The position numbers and the translations under genes were made by a program. Shown here piece by piece: positions 1 to 3,815 of a DNA stretch of 5,499 bases (its first letter is position 1; every line of letters starts with the position of its first letter). The notes under the pieces were generated by a model. It saw only the letters and a program-made list of their open reading frames with translations, made no database searches and was not told where the DNA came from. The DNA comes from a bacterium. Lineage in GTDB: Bacteria; Patescibacteriota; Patescibacteriia; Patescibacteriales; JAGXOH01. The stretch is from positions 1 to 5,499 of the forward strand of contig JAIOTG010000020.1 in NCBI GenBank assembly GCA_021106995.1. Reading direction: 5' to 3'.

Positions 1-11
1 CCTGTGTTTTA

Positions 12-20
12 TGTGGATAA
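12..20 (-). promoter_or_regulatory. DnaA box 1
   Basis: The plus strand reads TGTGGATAA, the exact complement of the consensus DnaA box TTATCCACA. It lies inside repeat copy 1, 10 bp before the left arm of the palindrome at 31-54. Confidence 0.6.
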
Positions 21-30
21 GGATTGGTCG

Positions 31-54
31 TAAGTCCACAGTATAGTGGACTTA
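31..54. repeat. Palindrome in repeat copy 1
   Basis: TAAGTCCAC (31-39) and GTGGACTTA (46-54) are perfect inverted 9-bp arms around a 6-bp spacer, AGTATA. It is not followed by a T-run, so it does not look like a terminator. A dimeric protein-binding site or a cruciform is more likely. Confidence 0.85.
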
Positions 55-57
55 AAC

Positions 58-66
58 TGTGGATAA
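58..66 (-). promoter_or_regulatory. DnaA box 2, at the repeat junction
   Basis: TGTGGATAA is formed by the last three bases of repeat copy 1 plus the linker GGATAA. It is preceded by C, giving CTGTGGATAA, the extended form seen in strong DnaA sites. The second copy lacks this box at its right end because the sequence changes to AGTTGT. Confidence 0.6.
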
Positions 67-77
67 CCTGTGTTTTA

Positions 78-86
78 TGTGGATAA
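78..86 (-). promoter_or_regulatory. DnaA box 3
   Basis: TGTGGATAA in repeat copy 2, equivalent to box 1, with the same orientation as the other two and starting 20 bp after box 2 starts. Confidence 0.6.
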
Positions 87-96
87 GGATTGGTCG

Positions 97-120
97 TAAG
101 TCCACAGTATAGTGGACTTA
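97..120. repeat. Palindrome in repeat copy 2
   Basis: Identical to the palindrome at 31-54: 9-bp arms 97-105 and 112-120 around AGTATA. This is the last repeat element before the AT-rich stretch. Confidence 0.85.
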
Positions 121-212
121 AACTGTAGTTGTTATTTTTTTTGTTTAATTTTAGCTATTTTATTTGATTAGTTATGAATTGACAGACACTCTTAAATGTT
201 AAGGTATTATTA

Positions 213-241
213 TTGACCTTTGTGTTTTTTTGTGCTATTAT
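213..241 (+). promoter_or_regulatory. Sigma-70-type promoter with extended -10
   Basis: TTGACC (213-218) and TATTAT (236-241) are separated by 17 bp, and TGC directly before the -10 hexamer gives an extended -10 element. Transcription would start near 248. An additional TTGACA at 179-184 has no -10 at proper spacing (20 bp to TATTAT at 205-210). No protein gene follows, which suggests that an untranslated RNA is made from here. Confidence 0.6.
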
Positions 242-439
242 ATAAGTATAAGTTTGGAAAGGACATTAACAATTTATTTAAAGAAATTTTCCTAAATAAA
301 AAATATTTGGAAAAATTTCCTTGCTTTTTACTGATCTTATATTTAAACTAGGACTCTCTAAAATAAAAATAAAAATAAAAAATCGTAGGATTTGTACATT
401 AAAATAAATAAGTATAAAATTCTACAAAGATTGGTAGAA

Positions 440-480
440 AGCCCTAACGCACCTTAATCTTGAGGGCTGATAATTTTTTT
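440..480 (+). terminator. Possible early terminator or attenuator hairpin
   Basis: AGCCCT (440-445) pairs with AGGGCT (463-468), and two more A-T pairs form inside if one base is bulged. A run of seven T (474-480) follows after GATAA. The loop is large (about 13-17 nt) and the T-run is offset by 5 nt, so it would be a weak terminator. AGCCCT could pair instead with the second AGGGCT at 536-541. Confidence 0.3.
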
Positions 481-568
481 CACTCTTAACTTTCCACAAA
501 GAAAATCAAAGAGGAAAAAATAAACCCTTTAGAATAGGGCTCAGCGTATATTGGGCCTAAATTAATTT

Positions 569-598
569 AAAAAGCGCCCTAGCTGGGCCCTTTTTTTT
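569..598 (+). terminator. Strong intrinsic terminator
   Basis: AAAAAG (569-574) and GCCC (576-579) pair with GGGC (585-588) and CTTTTT (590-595) across one C-C mismatch. The loop is TAGCT (580-584), and the stem runs into eight T (591-598). An outer stem is also possible between AAAAAGCGCC (569-578) and GGTGCTTTTT (608-617). It would end the transcript started at 213-241. Confidence 0.75.
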
Positions 599-654
599 AC
601 CCAAAAAGGTGCTTTTTTCATTTTTTAATGCCCACACAAGGAGGTAAACAACAA

Positions 655-711
655 ATGTTTGTATTTTTATTGACAAATTTGTTAAAATATGATATAGTAT
701 TAAATAGTTAA
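655..711 (+). CDS. Possible 18-residue leader peptide or chance ORF
   Basis: A perfect Shine-Dalgarno, AAGGAGGT (638-645), sits 9 nt before ATG (655). The frame reads MFVFLLTNLLKYDIVLNS and stops at TAA (709-711). An in-frame ATG at 628 would add nine residues, but it lies upstream of the Shine-Dalgarno. The peptide is hydrophobic and unlike anything I recognise. Against it being real, it lies after a strong terminator and its codons overlap an excellent promoter (670-698). For it, the ribosome-binding site is one of the best in the window. Confidence 0.25.
   Translation: MFVFLLTNLLKYDIVLNS
670..698 (+). promoter_or_regulatory. Strong sigma-70-type promoter with extended -10
   Basis: A consensus TTGACA (670-675) and TATAGT (693-698) are spaced by 17 bp, with TGA before the -10 as an extended element. 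The expected start is near 705. It is the closest match to consensus in the window and feeds the structured region 705-1092 and then the lipoprotein gene at 1157. Confidence 0.7.
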
Positions 712-1092
712 AAGGTTCGATCTTTATATTTGTAAAAATTTATTAGCTATTTAAAGTGGTAAGAGATTATTGTTTTAAACGGCTAATAAATTTTAATTTT
801 AAAAAGGGGGTGACAGTGTGAGAATATAATTTTTAAAGCGAGGATTTTCTGAGCCTTGAAAAGAAAAGTAGGGACGGGTAGTAAGCACATTTAATTCTGC
901 TATAAGGGCATAGCAAGACCCGAAAGGTGGTTGTAAATGGCCTAGATGTTTATCCGGAGCATAAAGCTTATACTTACAAAAAAACAAAAGGGGTAGAATA
1001 ATATAAAACTGCCCCATTCTTCCAAGTCCATCATATTTAAATGGTGGTCTTAGAAGAAAATTTCTTTGGTTAATTGTTTAAAAAGAAATTTT
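705..1092 (+). ncRNA. Structured RNA: separate ncRNA or long 5' leader
   Basis: After the promoter at 670-698 the sequence holds a series of helices. H1 is 735-747 with 782-794 (13 perfect pairs), continued inside by 750-755 with 774-779. A nested set follows: 836-839/966-969, 842-845/952-955, 848-855/939-946 (one mismatch, one G-U), 875-879/918-922 and 898-903/910-915. GTAAG (881-885) can pair with CTTAC (973-977), crossing the 875-922 helix as a pseudoknot. Three hairpins then follow: 990-996/1009-1015, 1017-1034/1041-1058 and 1057-1067/1082-1092. I could not match it to RNase P, tmRNA, SRP RNA, a T-box or a common riboswitch. All pairings were found by eye, without energy calculation. Confidence 0.5.
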
Positions 1093-1093
1093 T
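1057..1093 (+). terminator. Possible weak terminator before the lipoprotein gene
   Basis: AAAATTTCTTT (1057-1067) and AAAGAAATTTT (1082-1092) form a perfect 11-bp AT-rich stem around a 14-nt loop, ending in five T (1089-1093) that mostly belong to the stem. As the last helix before the lipoprotein Shine-Dalgarno it could end or attenuate the RNA started near 705, but the lack of G-C pairs and of a free T-run makes this weak. Confidence 0.3.
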
Positions 1094-1156
1094 AGCGTTC
1101 TTTTCATAAAAAACAAAAAAGACAATCTAAAATATAAAAAAAGGGAGGATTTTGAA

Positions 1157-1660
1157 ATGAAAAAGTTGAATTTATTTGTAATTTTAGCCATTGTTACATG
1201 TTTTTTTTCTGGGTGTGCTGGAGTTAGAAAGGCTGAAGTTGAAACTGACGCCACTGGCAATATTAAACAGTGGGATGATAGTAACTATAGCGTCCTACAA
1301 CCTTCGGTAAGTCCCACAGAGATCGGCAGGGCCAATGTTTTAAATTCCAAAGCTGATCTAAACAGGGCTCTGGCGGTTCAGGTTGCCAGAGGTAACGTCG
1401 CGGAAGTTGCCGGGTCTTATGTAGGCATACTCATTAATCAAGATAAAAGATATACAGTATCTGTTCAACATCCCACCAGGAGTGATATCTTACAAATTTC
1501 ACCAGGAGACAGTATGTTTATAAGATCAACTGATATACCTCGGTGTTTGTATGTTTGTTATCCTGATGATAAGGATTTTGTGAAAATCAGGGCTTTTAAA
1601 AAAACATTAGTTTACGACGGGGTAAAAACCGATTATGGAGTTAGAATAAAGAATCGATAA
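1157..1660 (+). CDS. Small predicted lipoprotein of unknown function
   Basis: This encodes 167 residues. The start is fixed by GGGAGG (1143-1148) 8 nt before ATG. The N terminus is a lipoprotein signal: MKK, a hydrophobic core at residues 4-17, and FSGC with the cysteine at 20 as the likely lipidation site. The mature protein of about 148 residues begins with a hydrophilic linker (about 23-60). A more structured C-terminal part follows (about 85-165), with short hydrophobic strands and several basic residues near the end (FKK, KNR). I recognise no family. It is transcribed toward the pilin genes and shares a terminator with them, so it is not in their operon. Its own promoter is unclear; transcription may come from 670-698 through the long structured leader. 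A surface role is inferred only from the lipobox. Confidence 0.8.
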   Translation: MKKLNLFVILAIVTCFFSGCAGVRKAEVETDATGNIKQWDDSNYSVLQPSVSPTEIGRANVLNSKADLNRALAVQVARGNVAEVAGSYVGILINQDKRYTVSVQHPTRSDILQISPGDSMFIRSTDIPRCLYVCYPDDKDFVKIRAFKKTLVYDGVKTDYGVRIKNR

Positions 1661-1680
1661 TTGGTTTTAAATAAAAATAA

Positions 1681-1709
1681 AAAAGGGGATTTAAAATAAA
1701 TCCCCTTTT
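1681..1709. terminator. Bidirectional intrinsic terminator
   Basis: AAAAGGGGATTTA (1681-1693) and TAAATCCCCTTTT (1697-1709) pair perfectly over 13 bp around an AAA loop. On the minus strand the stem is followed by TTTTTTATTTTTATTT, a strong U-tract that ends the pilin operon. On the plus strand only TTTTAAATTT is present, giving a weaker end for the lipoprotein gene 20 bp upstream. Confidence 0.85.
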
Positions 1710-1723
1710 AAATTTGTAGTTTA

Positions 1724-2137
1724 TTAAAGAATCGGACTCCCACTAGCTCCACCATTATTAACTTGATTTAGAGCTTCGAATACGAAGAAGGTTATGGCGT
1801 AGGCGGCTATTATAATTATTAACCCTATTACCGCCCTTTGTATACTTTGTTTAGCTTCTGTAACCTGTTGTTCATTGCCTCGAGCCGTCATCCATCTAAA
1901 TCCTCCATAGATTATGAGAATTATAAATATTATTCCTAAAAAGCTTAAAAAAGCTTTAATGGCAGTGGCTAATACACTTCCGATGCTAGCATCTCCAAAC
2001 TCCGCTCCGCTATTAAAGTTATTTGCTTGATCTGCTATTGCGTCGCTATCAATCATTTGAGCTCCCACGGTACTCATACTAAAAACAAAAGAAATTAGAA
2101 TAAAAATACTTATAGATAGTTTTTTTAAATTTTTCAT
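1724..2137 (-). CDS. VirB2/TrbC-like T4SS pilin paralog 6, with C-terminal tail
   Basis: This is the last gene of the pilin cluster, 137 residues and the longest of the six. The signal peptide covers residues 1-26 (KNLKK, hydrophobic core, likely cut after VGA). The exposed N-terminal segment (27-55) is rich in D, N and S. Helix 1 spans about 56-80 (AFLSFLGIIFIILIIYGG), the basic loop is WMTARGNEQQVTEAK (82-96), and helix 2 spans about 101-124. Unlike its siblings it ends in a Gly/Ser/Asn-rich tail (about 126-137, NNGGASGSPIL) that could be trimmed or exposed. It starts 6 nt after the stop of the previous gene without a Shine-Dalgarno, so it probably depends on translational coupling. The bidirectional terminator lies 15 bp beyond its stop. 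Assignment to the T4SS pilin family is by motif and topology; assembly into a pilus is inferred. Confidence 0.85.
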   Translation of the reverse strand: MKNLKKLSISIFILISFVFSMSTVGAQMIDSDAIADQANNFNSGAEFGDASIGSVLATAIKAFLSFLGIIFIILIIYGGFRWMTARGNEQQVTEAKQSIQRAVIGLIIIIAAYAITFFVFEALNQVNNGGASGSPIL

Positions 2138-2143
2138 ATTTTT

Positions 2144-2518
2144 TTAACCAATAATAATCGTAGAAATAAATAGCCAAATAGCCCAAGAGCCAGCTGTAAT
2201 AATAAGGCCGATAATAGCCCGTCTTAATATTGTAGTACCTTCCTTGGCCTGTTCTTCATTGCCTCGAGCTGTCATCCATTTATAACCTCCTAAAATAATA
2301 AGAGTTATAAAAATAATACCTAAAAATGAAAGAAAAGCATTTACTATTTGTCCTATAAAAACAGCCAAAGTGTCAGCATCTGCCGAGGCATAGCCACCAG
2401 CTTCGCCTACATTAGTTAATCTGTCTGCTGGTGATGGAGTGGCAAAAACAAAATAGGGGATTACTAGAATAATTAATAAAAGAGATATAAGTATTGAAGA
2501 TTTTAATATTTTAGTCAT
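2144..2518 (-). CDS. VirB2/TrbC-like T4SS pilin paralog 5, divergent loop
   Basis: This encodes 124 residues. The signal peptide covers 1-26 (TKILK, long hydrophobic core, likely cut at VFA/TPSPA). A short exposed part follows (27-50). Helix 1 spans about 51-79 (AFLSFLGIIFITLIILGG), the loop is WMTARGNEEQAKEG from W81, and helix 2 spans about 98-122. After the shared WMTARGNE core the loop departs from the others: the usual QVEKAK is replaced by QAKEGTTILRR, and helix 2 carries GSWAIW where most siblings have AAYAI. The protein stops almost at the end of helix 2 (TIIIG), with no tail. It starts 13 nt after the previous gene and no Shine-Dalgarno is visible. The fold should be the same two-helix hairpin as its neighbours; a minor or specialised subunit is a guess. 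Confidence 0.85.
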   Translation of the reverse strand: MTKILKSSILISLLLIILVIPYFVFATPSPADRLTNVGEAGGYASADADTLAVFIGQIVNAFLSFLGIIFITLIILGGYKWMTARGNEEQAKEGTTILRRAIIGLIITAGSWAIWLFISTIIIG

Positions 2519-2531
2519 ATTATTTATAGAA

Positions 2532-2930
2532 TTAATTATTTAAAGTGTTTTTGCTTAATACATCAATGACGTACCAGCTAATAGCATAGGCGGCCGCTAC
2601 TATGCAAAGTCCAATAATAGCTGCTTTTATTAAATTTTTAGATTTTTCAAATTGTTGTTCGTTACCTCTAGAGGTCATCCATAAATATCCACCATATATT
2701 AAGGTGGCTATAAAAATAACACCTAGAAAAGAAAGAGCTATTCGTATTATAACTTCAATTACAGGGTTTATGTCATTTTTATCGGTGTCATAACCCATGG
2801 TATCAGCTGCTGTGGTTAAATTAGATTCATCATCAACCCGAAAAGCATCGTCTATTCCAGCATTAACCAAGTTTATAAATCCAAAAAACATAAGAAACAA
2901 CATCAAGGGCGTGAAAATTTTTTTTATCAT
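2532..2930 (-). CDS. VirB2/TrbC-like T4SS pilin paralog 4, acidic N terminus
   Basis: This encodes 132 residues. The signal peptide covers 1-24 (MIKK, hydrophobic core, likely cut after VNA). The mature N-terminal region (25-55) is strongly acidic, with about ten Asp or Glu, more than in any sibling. Helix 1 spans about 57-81 (ALSFLGVIFIATLIYGG), and the loop is WMTSRGNEQQFEKSK from W84, the only copy with Ser in the TA position and Phe after QQ. Helix 2 spans about 101-124 (AAAYAISWYVIDVL), followed by a short polar tail (SKNTLNN). It starts 5 nt after the stop of paralog 3 with no visible Shine-Dalgarno. In pilins of this topology the N-terminal part is expected to be surface-exposed, so the acidic stretch may mark a contact or solvent-facing variant; this is inference. 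Confidence 0.85.
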   Translation of the reverse strand: MIKKIFTPLMLFLMFFGFINLVNAGIDDAFRVDDESNLTTAADTMGYDTDKNDINPVIEVIIRIALSFLGVIFIATLIYGGYLWMTSRGNEQQFEKSKNLIKAAIIGLCIVAAAYAISWYVIDVLSKNTLNN

Positions 2931-2935
2931 AAATT

Positions 2936-3331
2936 TTATTGTAAAACGTTATCTCCTATTGCATATATAACCATCGCAGTAATGGCATATGCAATTAATA
3001 CTACAGCAACTCCTATTATAGATTCTATTATTATTTTTTTAGCTTTTTCAACTTGCTGTTCGTTTCCTCGAGCCGTCATCCATAAATATCCCCCATAAAT
3101 CATTAATAACAAAAAGATAACACCTACCAAAGAAAGAACAGCCTGTATTACGGCGGCTATTAGTTCATTGATGCCATTTACGGCCAAATCAGTGTGACCG
3201 GTTTCAAAGGCTGTTTCATTAAGCCCGCTATTACCGGCAAATTCATAGGTAGCTAGGGTTATTTTAGGAATTAATATTAAGAAAAAAATATAACAAAGAG
3301 TGTATTTGAATTTTCTGATGTTTTTAAGCAT
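2936..3331 (-). CDS. VirB2/TrbC-like T4SS pilin paralog 3
   Basis: This encodes 131 residues. The signal peptide covers 1-27 with a very basic start (KNIRKFK) and a likely cut at TLA/TYE. The exposed N-terminal part (28-55) is Gly- and Asn-rich with one His. Helix 1 spans about 57-82 (AVLSLVGVIFLLLMIYGG), the loop is WMTARGNEQQVEKAK from W84, and helix 2 spans about 100-124, ending in a short tail (GDNVLQ). The loop-coding DNA is nearly identical to that of paralog 2, with 42 of 43 bases shared, which is closer than any other pair and suggests recent duplication or gene conversion. The start codon follows the stop of paralog 2 after only 2 nt, without a Shine-Dalgarno, so ribosomes probably reinitiate from the upstream gene. 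Confidence 0.85.
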   Translation of the reverse strand: MLKNIRKFKYTLCYIFFLILIPKITLATYEFAGNSGLNETAFETGHTDLAVNGINELIAAVIQAVLSLVGVIFLLLMIYGGYLWMTARGNEQQVEKAKKIIIESIIGVAVVLIAYAITAMVIYAIGDNVLQ

Positions 3332-3333
3332 TT

Positions 3334-3708
3334 TTAAGCTGTTAAAATATTTCCAACAAATATGGTTATAGCATAGGCTGCCAGAGTTATTATTATACCT
3401 ATGATAGCGGCTATAATTAAACTTCTAGCTTTTTCAACTTGCTGTTCGTTTCCTCGAGCTGTCATCCACATTATTCCGCCATAAATCATTAAAATTAGAA
3501 AGATAACCCCAACAAAAGAAAGCAAAGCTCCTACAATTCTTCCAATCATAGTCGGAAGACTGTCTTTACTTATTCCACCTACGTTAGTTGTTGTTAGACC
3601 AAAAAGACTATCAACTGGATTATCTCCCGCTTGAACAGTGATAGGATTAAAAAAAATAGAAATAATAAAATAAAATAAAATAAAAAAAATATTTTTAAAA
3701 ATTTTCAT
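3334..3708 (-). CDS. VirB2/TrbC-like T4SS pilin paralog 2
   Basis: This encodes 124 residues. The signal peptide covers 1-27 (KIFKN, an aromatic-rich hydrophobic core, likely cut after VQA). A short exposed part follows (28-52, GDNPVDSLFGLTTTNVGG). Helix 1 spans about 53-79 (ALLSFVGVIFLILMIYGG), the loop is WMTARGNEQQVEKAR from W81, and helix 2 spans about 98-122, ending TA with no tail. It is the first gene after the 107-bp gap and hairpin pair that follow paralog 1, and it has no Shine-Dalgarno (AAACACTCTGTT before ATG). Its expression may therefore depend on read-through past the hairpins or on a processed mRNA end. It begins the tight run of five genes spaced 2-13 nt apart. Confidence 0.85.
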   Translation of the reverse strand: MKIFKNIFFILFYFIISIFFNPITVQAGDNPVDSLFGLTTTNVGGISKDSLPTMIGRIVGALLSFVGVIFLILMIYGGIMWMTARGNEQQVEKARSLIIAAIIGIIITLAAYAITIFVGNILTA

Positions 3709-3726
3709 AACAGAGTGTTTATTATT

Positions 3727-3795
3727 AAAATCCGCTACAATGAGTAAAAATTATTTTACCCATTGTAGCAGATTTTACACATGGTAAAATCTGCT
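3727..3795 (-). promoter_or_regulatory. Overlapping intercistronic RNA hairpins between pilin genes 1 and 2
   Basis: In the minus-strand transcript, hairpin A pairs 3784-3795 with 3767-3778 (12 perfect pairs, 5-nt loop). Hairpin B pairs 3754-3776 with 3727-3749 (23 pairs, 4-nt loop). The two share 3767-3776, so either full-length B forms, or A forms together with the inner 13 pairs of B. Both imperfect positions in B (3733/3770 and 3743/3760) are G-U pairs on the minus strand but C-A mismatches on the plus strand, pointing to function as minus-strand RNA. B is followed by TTTTAATAAT, a weak U-tract. Likely roles are partial termination, an RNase III site, or 3'-end protection of the first pilin's mRNA. 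Confidence 0.75.
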
Positions 3796-3815
3796 CCCTA
3801 AAACCGGTCTTAGTT

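Larger units (their letters stand above)
1..126. repeat. 66-bp tandem direct repeat carrying DnaA boxes
   Basis: Bases 1-60 are repeated without a mismatch at 67-126, separated by GGATAA (61-66), giving a 66-bp period. After base 126 the sequence departs from the repeat (AGTTGT in place of GGATAA). Each copy holds a TGTGGATAA box and the arms TAAGTCCAC/GTGGACTTA, and the junction of the copies makes one more TGTGGATAA. The array starts at the window edge, so more copies may lie to the left. The perfect identity points to recent duplication or to homogenisation. Confidence 0.95.
1..212. other. Candidate replication-origin (oriC-like) region, partial
   Basis: What is seen: three perfect matches to the DnaA box (TTATCCACA on the minus strand), all in the same orientation, 46 and 20 bp apart, followed directly by AT-rich DNA (127-212) that could serve as an unwinding element. 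What is known: clusters of same-strand DnaA boxes beside AT-rich DNA are the hallmark of bacterial oriC. What is inferred: this is the right edge of an origin. No dnaA, dnaN or other origin-linked gene is in the window. The alternative is a non-origin DnaA-titration site or a plasmid-like replicon origin. Confidence 0.45.
248..598 (+). ncRNA. Candidate untranslated transcript of about 350 nt
   Basis: This stretch is bounded by a good promoter (213-241) and a strong intrinsic terminator (569-598), and it contains no ATG on the plus strand. Visible pairings are an AT hairpin at 284-318; AGCCCT (440-445) with AGGGCT (463-468), followed 5 nt later by a seven-T run (474-480); and a second AGGGCT (536-541) that could pair with the same AGCCCT. 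No RNase P, tmRNA, 6S or SRP signature was recognised. The low GC content makes a compact catalytic RNA unlikely. It may be a regulatory leader, an origin-linked RNA, or simply a spacer between promoter and terminator. Confidence 0.35.

Noticed and set aside
1..126. CRISPR array
   Set aside because: Only two copies of a 60-bp unit separated by 6 bp; the DnaA boxes and palindromes explain the repeat better.
360..385. Short (AAAAAT) tandem repeat
   Set aside because: Low-complexity A/T sequence expected in such an AT-rich intergenic region; no consistent unit length.
490..498. Fourth DnaA box (CTTTCCACA)
   Set aside because: Two of nine bases differ from consensus and it stands alone, far from the repeat array.
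806..832. GTG-started gene after the GGGGGTG motif at 806-812
   Set aside because: GTG at 816 is followed at once by TGA, and GTG at 818 reads three codons to TAA.
799..1017. Minus-strand ORF of 72 codons
   Set aside because: It has no Shine-Dalgarno, its peptide resembles no family I know, and it lies across helices of the plus-strand structured RNA; a chance open frame is more likely.
705..1092. RNase P RNA, tmRNA, SRP RNA or T-box leader
   Set aside because: The conserved core signatures were not found: no GAGGAAAGTC, no tag-peptide frame with tRNA-like ends, no SRP domain loop motif, no AGGGTGGNACCGCG. Some short stretches (GGCCTAGATG) look superficially like RNase P, but the matching partner elements are absent.
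1078..1260. Minus-strand ORF of 60 codons
   Set aside because: It overlaps the Shine-Dalgarno, start and signal-peptide region of the lipoprotein gene on the opposite strand, and its Phe/Ser/Lys-rich peptide is the antisense of A/T-rich DNA.
2602..2793. Plus-strand ORF inside pilin gene 4
   Set aside because: It is the antisense shadow of a well-supported pilin gene.
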